Below are positions 36,074 to 47,447 of a stretch of 64,000 nt of DNA, in pieces (the stretch's first letter is position 1; each line of letters opens with the position of its first letter). Origin of the DNA: Pseudo-nitzschia pungens. Lineage: Eukaryota; Bacillariophyta; Bacillariophyceae; Bacillariales; Bacillariaceae. The stretch covers positions 868,001-932,000 of the forward strand of contig CM074769.1 in NCBI GenBank assembly GCA_037355855.1. The letters run 5' to 3'. The position numbers and the translations under genes are program-made. The notes under the pieces were generated by a model. It made no database searches. It was not told where the DNA came from and was given only the letters and a program-made list of their open reading frames with translations.

Positions 36074-37622
36074 TTACAAAGATGTGAGCTGGTCGCTCAC
36101 CTCAATAGCGCTCGCGATCATGTCTGATTCCTTTATGACCTGCATTCGAACGACATCGGGCGCTTCCGATTCGAAATTCATGACAAAACTTTTCCTTCGT
36201 TCTTCCGACAGCGTAGCAAGATAAATCAGGTACAGAGTCTCCTCTGCGGTGACATAGGCGGTGTGATTCGTCGACCGGGCAGGTGAGCTGTGGCATAGAC
36301 TGTAGGGATTGCAGCCGCCTTTCCGGTTCTGGTTTGTGCTGCTACTGCTGCTGCTGCTGCAGCTGCTGCTCCCCGTCCGGCTGTGACCGACGGTCGCGCG
36401 CTGCAATTCCACCAGTAGCATTCGTATTTGGAGGAGCATACCTTTTCCCTCCTCGTCGTGCACCCGCGTGGGCACGATAATTTCCCACACAGAAATGGGT
36501 CCGAGCGTGTCTTTGCACCAAAACGAACGGACCTCGTCATATGGGATGTCCCCGTCATTGTATTTTTCCTCCCGCAAACTCTTGATGTAATCCTTGTAGA
36601 GCCGCCTTCGTCCCTTTTGATTCATTTTGGATCGAAATAGAATGGATGCGGGCTGCGTTGATAGCTGACTCGTGTGAACAGAATGGACTGATTTGCCTTC
36701 CTCAACGATCGCGTCACCGACCCCGTCGTCCCCTTGATGTTCCGGTACAAAAGATAGCAATGCATACCCGCGTGACTTGCCTGAAGCTTGGTCGATTGGT
36801 TTCATTGCCTCGTAGATCAACGGAAGTTTGATCCAGTGTGCACCGTATTTGAATCTCGCGGTGTCCAGAATCAAGACGGAATCCGACTCCTTGTCGTACG
36901 CCGCAAGCGGAGAAAAATGCCCATCTCCGGTTTGACCCAGCACTTGCCGACTGTACGAAACGACCAAACATTCCAAAACACTTTTGCCGTCTTCTCCGTT
37001 CGTTTCGGATTCGTGCTCGTGCTCGTGTAGCGTTTCCTCGACACAAGCCCGTTCTACCGCTCGTCGAAATTCTTCCAAACTGGATGTTTCATCGCAATGT
37101 TGTACCTCTACCGACAAACCTTGACAATATGCGAGGCATTGAAAGTCTCTCAGAGTAATCCCGTCCGTTTTTATTTCCTCCAGGTCCACACAGCAATTGA
37201 GCATATTTTCTGTATACCAGCGCCACGGGCCTTTCCACTGCTGACAGGGATCAACCGCAAGAGCATTCAAGACCATTACCACTGAAAAAGGTATTGGATG
37301 GGTTGCGGTATTCAATGGATCCAACAGCGACCGTGTGAGTTACGGAAAAAAGAACTGGGAGCGACAGAAAATCAGTTGCAAAGTGCATAAGTTCCAGTCA
37401 ATACGTACATGTGCTGACACCGCAAAAGCCGGGTTCTGTCTGAGTGTGATGTTGTTCGATCAGGTTATAAAAGGACTTCAGACCATTATTTTCGAGAGCT
37501 TTCTTGAATAAGTTCTTTCCCTCGCGAGACGCAAAGGCCACACATGTTTGCGGCAATTTTCGTTGGTAGAAGGATAAGCTTGGAACGGTAGCAGCTTTAG
37601 ACTCAGCACTCTTATCAGACAT
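36074..37622 (-). CDS. PCS1: Phytochelatin synthase
   Basis: Makes metal-binding phytochelatins from glutathione, activated by cadmium and other metals. Exon 1 (37409-37622) starts MSDKSAESK and holds LPQTCVAFASREGK and EPGFCGVST with the nucleophilic Cys. An intron fits 37282-37408 (GTACGT..TTCAG), joining GVST to LVMVLNALAVDP. Exon 2 has WKGPWRWYTENMLNCC, GDGHFSPLAAYD with the catalytic His and LILDTARFKYGAHW with the Asp, so the papain-like triad is complete. The C-terminal half is variable, with a Ser-rich stretch, and contains CC and CNPYSLCHSS cysteines. Length 473 aa, close to plant enzymes. Without the intron a prediction would start at 37324 and lose the active Cys. Confidence 0.93.
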
Positions 37623-38903
37623 GTTTCACCAAGGTATCGGTTGAGAAAGGACCGAAACGAATTGCTTCGTAGAAACAAAAGGTCGTTCAATGTTGTCGTC
37701 GCAAAATATTCAGCATGAACAGGGTCTAGGAAAAATTGTTTGTTCCTTTGCGTTGCGGGAAATATTCGGAGTCAAGGTTGTCCTTTGATGAAAACAACTA
37801 TCGTGATTTTCGTCCGAATTCATTTGTGATTGTTCAACACGAAAAGTTTGGACAGAGGACAGTTTTTGACAATTCCATGGGGAGTTTTGTTCCATTATCT
37901 TCGAGGTTCGAAACGAAGCAAGAATTGACAACTACGAAGTAACAACAATCAGGCACTTCAGCCATGAGTTTTGGGCATTGTTTCTGCCCATGCTTTGTAC
38001 GGTAAGTTACCTGTCCAATCGTTTATCCAATCCGTTCCAATAGTAATTCTTTCAAAATTAAAGGAAATGAAATGTTCCTTTTGGGAATGCATAGTATGTT
38101 GTTACCGAATGTATGTTACTAGCAGACGGATTGATTGATTCACTAAGTAAGGTTACCGTAAACCTTAGTAAGGTTACCGGTAGATATTAAAGTAACAAAA
38201 ATTGAGTTGGTTCTTGTCAAGCAAAAATAATGTTGAAATCTTTTTTTTAAGTAAAATTTTATTGTGTTGTGCACCAGCATGAGCTGCTGACTATTATTGT
38301 TCCATTTCGACTGAGGCACCTCCGAAGATCCTTTTTCCGTGGTAGGGATCTTAAGATGCTTCATACTTCATGCATTTCAAAGTAGTATGGTACTAGTAGA
38401 CTCCACGAAGACAGCGGAGGGGCAAGAAAATTTGCGCTCTTTGTAGTAAGAAACGTAAAAATGAGATTCGAGCGAAGTATCGATGCTGCACTATACCATT
38501 ATTCTACTAGAATAGTCAGCATAACTCTCATACGTTCCATTCGAGGGTGAGATGCCATCGTTTGCAATAGCGGTTACAGGACTGATGTCATGTCAGATGT
38601 GAGATCAGCCTTGCTGTTGGGTAAATTGCTAGGACCATGTTTCGACCATGATATTTCCTTCCCTTATTTATTTGTGCACATTGTTCCAACGCAGCAACAG
38701 GTTTTGCGTGTGAAATCTCCTCTGGGGTTGCAAGAAGCTGCGGTAGATTTTGCTGAACTACCGTACTTGTCGCATTGCGTTGCCAGCTTCTTTCCCAATG
38801 GGACCTTGACGTTGAATCTTCCAATGACGGCTCCCAAGTCTCTGGTATTATCTGTCTTGTCGTGTTAAATTGAGTGAGCTTTTTGGAATGATTTGATCGC
38901 TCG
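37623..38903. other. Intergenic region
   Basis: No gene is supported. Overlapping ORFs on both strands at 38588-38965 lack recognisable domains. GTAAGGTTAC pairs form a near-palindrome at 38148-38167 with a further copy at 38169-38177. Confidence 0.4.
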
Positions 38904-39574
38904 TTATATGAAGTCACCTTCATCGCCTTCGTCGGTGAAATAAAGAATGGAACTACTATTTTCACTGGAGAGCGCTTCAGATCCAGTAGGATTTGAGTGC
39001 CAATCCGTATAGGTTGTGTCGTTTAAAAATGCACTAGCATGGCTCCGAAATGAATTTGGCTCTATGTCTAAGCCATCCGAGACTCGGGTGTGTTCCATTT
39101 CTAGTGATGGACCGTTTTTTTGGGTTCCTTGCCGATCACCAGTGCTTGCTGTTCTACGATTGAAGTCTCCTTCAGATTCAATGACACGCTTGTGCTCTGT
39201 GGCACTCTTTGCCTTGTAAGCCTCAGAATTTTTACTGTACGTGTAGGCGATGAACGCTACCACGAATGATAAAGTAATCAATAAAACACCAAGAGATATC
39301 ATAAGAGCGCCGAATAGAGAATACTCACAACGTTGCGTCTGAGTCGATGTCGCTCTCGTATTGTCGGCGATCAATTCTTCGAGAAAAAGTTTTTCGTTCT
39401 CAATACATGCGGGAAATATTGCTCCGAATGCAGATCAGCATTTCCATTGTTGAAAGGCATGATCGTTCCTTGATCCATCACCGAAGGTGATTTGTCCTCC
39501 TCATTTTTTCTATAACCGTTCCTGACGAGGTAGTTCACTTTGTCAACGTTTTCTATGTTGTATGAAATATCCAT
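38904..39574 (-). CDS. Unknown single-pass membrane protein
   Basis: Not recognised. Two overlapping frames look like one gene. The upstream part starts MDISYNIENVDKVNYLV (39574; an earlier Met at 39733 is possible) and reads through SEQYFP. The downstream part continues one frame over as ACIENEKLFLEELIADN, then a membrane span (SLFGALMISLGVLLITLSF) and a polar tail ending DEGDEGDFI. A single-base change near 39412 would join them. The layout (polar N-terminus, one span, acidic/Ser tail) gives no function. Confidence 0.4.
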
Positions 39575-40151
39575 TATTGCGTAATTAATTTCTAAAAAAT
39601 GATCACAGGAAGTTGATCGGACAAGGCACCAGTATTCATACCGTGCTTGGTAATCACCATTACCCATCATCCGTGTGGTTAGATATAGTAACCTTAGTGT
39701 GAAAGAGGCTCGTGATTGATTGGCGATGCCCATCTCAGTTGCGCGTTGAAGGCGAAGGACGAAGAATTAGTTCTTCGTGACGACTATCCACGACTAGGCA
39801 TTTGTATGTTGTCTGTGAATAAGAAAAATGAAACTATCCCGCAGTCGTGCATCAATGGTTAAAATCGACTCGATCGACCAATCTGGCTCGCGCTTCCAAA
39901 CCGTTACAAATCATATTTTTGAATTATTTGAAACTAAGGGGCATTTTTGATTCATTCTGTCTGCCTGATCTACAAGAATAATCCTCGTCACAAAACAATA
40001 AGAATACCTTCCGACCAACACACTTGTTTTTGGATGAACTGCATCCTTTCGGACAGTCTTCACCTTAGAATCATAGATTTGATCCATCAACGTACACTGG
40101 AAATCGGAAAGTAATGATCATTCTGGTTCTGGTTGAGACAGGAAAAGAAAA
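39575..40151. other. Divergent intergenic region
   Basis: It lies upstream of both the membrane protein and the RING-H2 gene. A GTAACCTTAG word is at 39688-39697. No RNA gene or ORF supported. Confidence 0.4.
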
Positions 40152-41623
40152 ATGAATCGATTTATTTGGATAACTTTTGTCTTGGCACTACTAGCTCCTT
40201 CGACGTCCCAGTCTCCTTTCTACGCAAATGCCCTTCCTACCGAACAAATCAGTGGTGCCGATGAGTTCAAGTCTTTCTTGGGTGTCAAAAACGATAGGAC
40301 GCAGTTGGAACAGAATAAGAGAGACAACACAGCACCTATAAATGGTGGTAAATTGAACACTTTCAATGGCGACCATCCCGATGAACAAGTACCGACTCTT
40401 GCGAGTGAGGAACAAAATGCCAACGAAGATGGAAATGAAGACCTTGAGTGGGTGAAACGAAGAAAAAAAACCCGAAGGACTGACATACTCGTCGCATGCT
40501 TTTTTGTTGTTGCTGGTGTTTGGTTGATTTTGGCTACTATTTATTCCGTCATTTTGTTGGTTCTATTGAGATTACAAGCTCGAGGCGAACTTGATATATA
40601 CGATGAGAATCTTGGCAAGCTAGTCTTATGCAACGGTCGACTTACAATTCACTGCGGTTGCATTTTGAGACGATATGCTATTCAACTCGAAGAAGTAAGT
40701 GTTTCTCCGTGACTCGAAAACAAATTCATGGATATTATTTTTCTTCTTCTTTTTCGTCACAATTTAACTAAACTTTTCCATTCCTAAAAGGATTATCAAC
40801 GGCAGCTACAAAGGCGTTTCGGGAACTCAGATGTAGAAAACGAAGACGATGAACCGCAGCGGATCCGAATAATGACCAGGGAGGAGCGACGAAAAGCTGT
40901 GGAAGAACTCCTTGGCAGCCCGTCAAAAACGGTCGACGTCGAGTGTGGCAGATCGGACGAAAGAACTGTTTGTAGACTAGATTGCGATTGCAAAAATATT
41001 GATAATGTCAGCAATACGCCAAAGAAGTCGGAGGTGACAACAACATCACCCGATACATCTTTTGCGTGTTCCGAAGAAGGTCCCGTTTGTTCGATTTGCC
41101 TTGTAGAATACGAACCCTTGGATTCGGTGTTTCGATCAAAGACTTGTCCTCATATGTTCCATGGAGAATGTTTGTTTTCGTGGTTAGAAAGACGAAACAA
41201 CACGGTAAGTGACAGAAAGTATCGAATGAAGAAACAGTGACAAGGATCTAGGGCTTTGAAAGGGATTTGTGAATAATAGATGCTCAAAACTCATTGATGC
41301 TTTCTAATGTTTCGTAACGCATTGGTCGCGTCACCTTCTCTTTCCGCCATGAACGTCTACAGGAGTGTCCCGTCTGTAGAGAACCTTTGGTGTCAGATGA
41401 TGACATATGGAATGTAGTGCAGCGAATGAGAAAGGAGCGACGAAAACAACTCCGGAAAGAGAATGGAATGCTTCATCGTTTTGTGAGTTGGGTCAAAGCG
41501 AAAAGGGGGAACGACGAAGATCAATCTCTGGACAACGAACGAGTTGAAAGCTTCACCTCGGTAGGCAGTGGCAGCGAAGATGGCGATACAATTGAGCGAC
41601 AATCTTCATCCTCGAGCTCATAG
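40152..41623 (+). CDS. RING-H2 membrane E3 ubiquitin ligase
   Basis: Probable membrane-bound ubiquitin ligase. It starts MNRFIWITFVLALLAPS, a signal peptide. A hydrophobic span at about residues 115-140 (ILVACFFVVAGVWLILATIY) separates a lumenal N-terminal part from a cytosolic C-terminal part. The RING-H2 finger reads CSICLVEYEPLDSVFR, then CPHMFHGECLFSWL and, after an intron, CPVCREPL, giving all eight zinc ligands. Introns fit 40695-40790 (GTAAGT..AAAAG) and 41205-41362 (GTAAGT..TACAG); the second splits the finger. The spliced protein is about 405 aa and has a Ser-rich C-terminus. Without splicing the gene looks like three fragments. Target unknown. No frame errors. Confidence 0.85.
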
Positions 41624-42224
41624 GCTGATCTCGTTGTTGATGAAGAGGTGCAGAATATATTGGCGAATGATAAACAGTAGACTAAGTTTCGAATGATCCT
41701 CAAGCTGACTATGTGTCAGCAATGGACACCTAAAAGATACGGTGACCGCTGCGGTTACAAAACGGCAGAAAAACTTATCCTCCATTCAACTTGATTCGTA
41801 TTGATACCCAAGCTGTGACTTCGATGGAGCATGGTAGCTGATCTTTTCTGCAAATGTATGATAGATGAAAGAAAACTATTTCTTCACATGATATACGAAT
41901 ATTAGCACCTCTAAATACATATACACGAGAGCTACAGGTTGATACCGTTTAAGCTTTGAAGTCGCACGCACAGCAGCTGTCAGCACGCTTTTCGCAAAGT
42001 GACCAAACGTTGATTCGCGCTGGCTACACCCTATTCGCTCTGCTCATAAGATACAACTCATACGTCTCCAACAAACTAATTGCGTGGATGAATTCAGAAG
42101 ACAATAGTCAATGCTGTCGGTTAATGTACAAACTAGAACGATATTATCTCTTCCGTCATCGATATAGCAACTACGCGTGTCATATTAAGGGGGTTAACTA
42201 CTGACGCTAGTAACAGATGAGAGT
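41624..42224. other. Convergent intergenic region
   Basis: It lies between the RING-H2 stop and the RPL5 stop. No gene, RNA or notable repeat recognised. Confidence 0.45.
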
Positions 42225-43283
42225 TTACTCAGAGTCCTCGGCTTCGAGTTCGGCCTTCTTGGCTTCCTTCTTGGCAACGACGCGAGCCTTGCGCTCGTCG
42301 TGGGTGAGCTTGGGAGTGCGTTTGAAGGACTTGTCGGGAGTGAATTCTTTCTTCTCGCTGGGGGAAGGATCCTCACGGATCTTCTCGTGGACGGACTCGT
42401 AGAGTTCCTCGAGGCCATCGCCCTCGACATCCGCCTCGATGTACTTGGCGAAGTGCTCTTGGTACTTCTGGTTATCTTCCTCGTCGAGGTACTCCATGTA
42501 CTCGCTGACGTGTCCTCCAAAGATGCGCTCGCGGTGCATGTCGGCGTCGTACTCCTTAGCAGTCACGGTCGTAACCGGGGAATCGCTTCTCGGAGTGGGG
42601 AATATCCAAACCACCATCGGCGGCTCCCTTGAGGGCTCCAAAGAGACGGTGTCCGGTGGTGGTGGGCTTCAAACCAACATCCAAGAGAGCGCGGAAGGGG
42701 CGCTTGTCGTCATCGACCTCCTCGACGTAGTAAGTCTTCTTGTCGTACTCGGTGGAGACGACCTCACCATCGACCTCGGTGTTTCCCTCGTAGAGATCGT
42801 CGAGTCCGACCTTCTGGAGGAGACGACGGGCACAGAGGAGACCGGTGCAGTAGGCGGCGGCGTAGTTCTTCAAACCGACGGTGAGTCCGTAACGGCCGAG
42901 CTCGGTGGATTGAGCCTGGCAGAGGATGCGATCACCATCGACGAGAGCGTAAGCGATTTGGCAGATAACCTTGGTGTTGGTGAAACGGACGACGAATCGG
43001 TACTTGGGGGATTGGTACTTGTTCTTGTCCTGGGCACACAATCGCTTTCGTGCACGGTAATCGGTCTTACCCTCACGTCGGCGTCGGAACTTGACTTGGT
43101 ACCGAGAAAAGTAGGCCTTGGTCTTTCCCTCTTGAACGAACGTCTAGAAATACAAATAATAGTAGGATACATCAAAATTCCGTTAGAACCAAAACGATCA
43201 CATAAACGCGCATCGTTCCTTTCGTAGCCACTTTATATTGGGTTGCATTGGTCACAAGCTATTTCAACATTCGTACTCACCAT
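42225..43283 (-). CDS. RPL5: 60S ribosomal protein L5 (uL18)
   Basis: Binds 5S rRNA in the large ribosomal subunit. Exon 1 is only the ATG (43281-43283). An intron fits 43144-43280 (GTGAGT..TTCTAG), and exon 2 opens [19 protein letters not shown]. The rest matches the family: [88 protein letters not shown] and a basic C-terminus. A single extra base near 42558 (GACTGCTAAGG in the coding sense) creates a stop just after FPGYDRDC, and the similarity continues in the next frame. In an essential, usually single-copy gene this is almost surely an assembly error. Expected 306 aa. Confidence 0.95.
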
Positions 43284-43898
43284 GGTGATAGTTTAGATAT
43301 TCCCGAGATGGATAATGAGAGTGGTTAGCTTGCATAATCGGTGCAGAACGACAAGGGCGTTCGGTCCTGTCCGTGGTTGCTGGGATGTGGATTGTTTTTG
43401 AGTAAGCGGTAAAAGAAAGGAGGCTAAGGTTACTCGTACAGTAAATCTTACTCGTAACCTCACGAAGTTCAAAGTGCGAGTACGAGTACGGACGACGTAC
43501 TGGCTACGAAGTACATATCTACATCTGATAGTATGGGTCATAGTTTAATGACCTACAAAGCGTACGAACCTTAAAACTTCATTCTTCATTCCCGCTTCTG
43601 TAGTGGAATGAATGCGATACGTGATAAGACTAATTATTAGTGGAGTTGTAAATTGTAAACCTTAAAAGGTTAAGGTTACCGTAACCTTACGTACAATACT
43701 GTAACGCATGTACACGTAAAGTCCGACTCTCATCGTCACACACCGCAAGATAACCAATGGGACTTTCATAACTCTCGATGCTTGGAATCATCATCTGCTT
43801 TCGGTTTTGAGAAGACCCTTGCTTTCCTTTTCGCAGTTCGGCGACATTCGATAGAACAGTATCAGTACCAACGCGAAAACCAACACAAAAACTAGAGC
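43284..43898. other. Divergent intergenic region with a perfect palindrome
   Basis: Promoter region of RPL5 and TMEM18. It contains the inverted repeat TAAGGTTAC-C-GTAACCTTA at 43671-43689, related words near 43429-43455, and a GAGTACGAGTACGG run at about 43480. Confidence 0.55.
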
Positions 43899-44892
43899 AT
43901 GGCGGAACGATTCTTCAACAAGATTGTCGACGATGTGGAGGTAGCCACGAGACAATTGCAGTCACTCATGTTCGGACCGGACGACTCGGGAACAACCGAC
44001 GGCTCCACTGGCGCTGGAGGCGGCGGCAGCAGCGGTCCCGGTGGCCCGGAATCCTCCGGGAGTTTTGCCCACGAATTCGACCTGTCGGAGATGGACATAG
44101 ACTCGATGTCCGACGAGGAGATTCAGAGGGTCCTGGGAGAAGAAATGATGCGAAACAATCCGTTGCAAGACATTGCAAACGACGTCACGAAAAACATCAT
44201 GGCGGGACAGGTAAGGGAAACGAAGCGCAACGCGACGCAACGCAACGCAATACAGGCGAATGACACCAACAAAAACAGAGTCGAGAAACGAAGAGAGATT
44301 CCAAATAAGGATATCTCTGTCGAAATCACATACTCGATCGAGCGCTACCAATGACTAGGTTCTTCGAACGCGTTCTCTTACTGTCGACGCTAACAGGATT
44401 TTCGTTCCCTCGTTGTCATCCGCGCAGATTCAACCACAAACACCGAGGGAGCACTTCGATGCCTTTCGATCTGCCATCAGGTGGTCGGAAAAATTTATCG
44501 TGGGACTGATTTGTTTTCACATCGTCGTCTTCCTTCTTTGTCTGTTCGTCTCGAGAAAGGATAGTGGTTTGGCTCCCCGCGTCGGCTTGATGGTCTTCAT
44601 CGGTGTGGTTGTTCGGTCGGCGGAATGGCTCAACTCACTCGGAGACGAGCACTGGGAGTCCTTTGCAACCCAGAACTATTTCGACAATCGGGGAGTCTTT
44701 ATTGGAATCATGCTGTGCGCGCCCCTTCTTGTCGATTCGCTCATGATGCTGCTGTTCTTCATGAAGGAGGCTTCGACTTTGTTGGTCCAGGTCAAGCGGA
44801 CCGAAATCCAGCGAAAGAAAAAGAGCGCTGGCAACGGAGACGGGAAGAAAAAGAAATCCGGGAGCAGACCGAAAACGAAAAAACAGGACTAG
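43899..44892 (+). CDS. TMEM18: TMEM18 family inner nuclear membrane protein
   Basis: TMEM18 is a small four-span protein of the nuclear membrane in animals; its molecular role is poorly known. Exon 1 (43899-44210) encodes a polar extension (MAERFFNKIVDDVEVATRQ, Gly/Ser-rich, acidic). An intron fits 44211-44427 (GTAAGG..CGCAG). Exon 2 holds the TMEM18 domain: WSEKFIVGLICFHIVVFLL, AEWLNSLGDEHWESFA, QNYFDNRGVFIGIMLCAPLL and a Lys-rich tail. Spliced length about 258 aa, longer than the ~140-aa animal protein because of the N-terminal extension. The intron carries GCAACGC pentamer repeats. No frame errors. Confidence 0.88.
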
Positions 44893-45379
44893 GGGCAACG
44901 CAATTGAGCCGTCCAAGTTGGGGGATTGACAATTCTCGCTCGGTGGTCCTTTCTTTCCCCTGATGCAGCAGGAATGGATCACGTCGACGAAAAATGGAAA
45001 CAGCACAACAAACATGGTGGTGCAGCGACCCTACGCGCCGAACGATCGTCCCGAGATGAACAAGAACTTGCATTTCGGCGCGTTACGCAGTCAGGCGCAG
45101 GAATTGACACAAAGAGTTGGTCATTGGAAGAAGAGAATAACTAGTCTATAACTAGTTCATGTTCGTTTCCAAATTCAACTCTTTGAAAGAAAGACAGTTC
45201 ATCGGGGATTATTCCGGAACTGAATGCGACGAATTGCATTGCCGTTCCAACGCTTTGCAGCACTAGAATTCGTTTTGGAACCGCGTGAACACTTCAAACC
45301 CGTGCTCGAACCAACTTATCCAGAAGCACTGGGCCCCTTCCTGTTGCTATTTTCCATGCCGTTGTTGTGGGTCATATCA
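44893..45379. other. Convergent intergenic region
   Basis: It lies between the TMEM18 stop and the HSF stop. No gene recognised. Confidence 0.4.
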
Positions 45380-47447
45380 CTACTGGCACCATTTCTGCTG
45401 TTGCCCTATGCTGTTGTTCGTTTGGCTAGACATCGGTGTCGGGTTGAAACTGACCGGACCAGCCACTCCGACCTGGGATAGTTTGCCATTTTCGCCATTC
45501 ATGAACATTGCGAAGGTTTTGTCGTCAAAGGTATTGCCAAGAAGAGCGTTTCCCCCCTGCGATTCCGCGCTCATCCCTCGAGATATATTGGAAAATCCAC
45601 GTGAAAGTGCCGAAATGCTCATCAACGAATCAATGTTGTGACCAAGTGGAAGTGACAGTGACCCGGGTAGATTTTGGGTCGGAAGCTGTTTTTGTTTCGG
45701 ATGGGGAGGTAACGTCGGACCGACCGAAGAAGCACCAGGAGCACCAGGGACACCGTTTTTGAAACCGATCGAAGCCTGATTTCCCATCAGATGCGCCAGC
45801 CCCGAAAGGGTACCGACGGAAGCACCACGAGCTCCGTAAGGCAAAGGATCTAAAGACTCTCCCATCATGTTCTTCAGAGGTCCGCCTGTCCCACTGGTAC
45901 TATTCATGTTCAAATGTCCATTTTGAGTGCTTTTGGTGCATATCAGCTGTTATCGGAGCTGCCGCTCCCATGTTGTTGTTGCCAGGAACTCGGAGATGCT
46001 GGAAATACGCGTGAGTATTCTGTTGCTGCTGCTGTTGCTGAAGAACCAACATTATTTGCTCCATGCGCCCCAACATATCAATCTCTAACTGCCTGACACG
46101 ATCTTCTTGTTTCGACTGAAGCTCCTGAATCGTTTGTTCCAGGCTAGCCACCTTCTCTTTTAGATGCTGGAGTTCTCGCTGTGTATCCTGGCCAGCATTG
46201 TTGCCGCCCCCACGCGTCGACCGTTGGATCTTTTTCAGAAGATCATGACGACCCCGCTTGAAATTTTCGTTGTAAAAAGTGACGTGTTTTGCTGTGTTTG
46301 CGTCGAAGTCACTGTTACGAATCGGTTTGGATTGCATCTTCCGAAACCCATAGAAATTGAGTTGCCGGGCGAAACTGGAGAATTTGTTGTGATCAAAATA
46401 TTGTGGAATGATCTGGGCTGCAAATTGGTCGGGATCTTTGACAATAAACATTTCCCCATCAGCACTCCTGACATGCAAGTCGATTCCCAACAAAATGTGT
46501 TCAAGATGAAGAGTTTTATTCAAAATTGTCATGATGGATATAATAATACGTTTACAGAGTGTTTACAGAAAATGATGCAGACAGATCAAATTGTGAGGTG
46601 GAAGTGGACGATGGTAGTGACTTGTTTTTAACGATATTACGGGACTGTTTCTCATGCACCTAAAAATAAGAGTCGAGTTCTTTCTCTCAATCACGGAACA
46701 TCCAAGAAAGTCGCGGATCATCGCGAAGAATCTAAAAAGCAATCCATCTGAAATCCATTCACTCCCAATAGGTGAAAACGCTGTGATCAATATTGAACTT
46801 TCACTGCGAGGACCAACATTGCAGTTGCTATCGTTTCACGATATTTCCACTTGAGAAACGCTTTTTTGAGGAAAAAAAGAATAAGACGATTCACGTACCA
46901 TGATGCAATTTCTTGAGGACTGGAGTCAATCATCTTGTAAGTTTCTTGAACAAAAGAAATCAGTGCAAGAAGTAAGACGACAGCGATAAATTATACGGCA
47001 GGCCGTACAAAATTGAGGTAGAGACTCTGGGAGAAAAAGGCAAACGTTATTCAAGTTTTTTCCGACAGAGGGAGCATGCGAATCCTGCTGAAGACCCGCC
47101 GATTTCATTGACTCACTCTTTAAGAATATCGGAATTGTCGTAGAACCTTTGCATTTTGACGTCTGAACCGTTTTCTCGTCGTCGATGTTTGCCGAGAGTG
47201 TGCTGGTCGGCGGCATTTCCTTCGCATTGTTGTTGCTTAGAGTTGAAACGTTTCCTCCACTTCTCATTCTTCTTCTCTTCGGACCCACCATTCCTGAGAA
47301 ATCTACTCGAGGCTGCGGAACTATATTCATAATGCTGGGTTGCTTTCTGGGGAATGAGGGGGGAAAGTTGTTTGAAGTCGGTGGTTGGTGCTTTGCCTGT
47401 CTTTGGTTTGCCTCCCTTTTGTGAATGGCAGGTTTCGGTGGAATCAA
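45380..47447 (-). CDS. Heat-shock-factor-type transcription factor
   Basis: HSF-family DNA-binding protein; this family is large in diatoms. The winged-helix domain is spread over three exons. Exon 1 ends TTIPIFLK (donor GTGAGT at 47116). A 46-nt exon 2 (46899-46944) encodes KTYKMIDSSPQEIASW. Exon 3, from 46467, encodes SADGEMFIVKDPDQFA, HNKFSSFARQLNFYGFRK and HVTFYNENFKRGRHDLL. Introns fit 46945-47116 and 46468-46898. A heptad-type coiled coil (about 46170-46050) and a Gln run follow, as in HSF trimerisation regions. One base change in an A-run near 45912 joins the C-terminal Gly/Ser/Pro-rich region, which ends SIGQQQKWCQ at 45380. Expected about 488 aa. Start at 47447, with MNIVPQPRVDFSG downstream as an alternative. 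Confidence 0.85.

Noticed and set aside
38588..38965. Overlapping ORFs on both strands
   Set aside because: Neither shows a domain, leader or splice-supported extension, and they are mutually exclusive.
44926..45144. A small ORF after TMEM18
   Set aside because: No similarity, no hydrophobic or leader feature, and it lies in the convergent 3' region.
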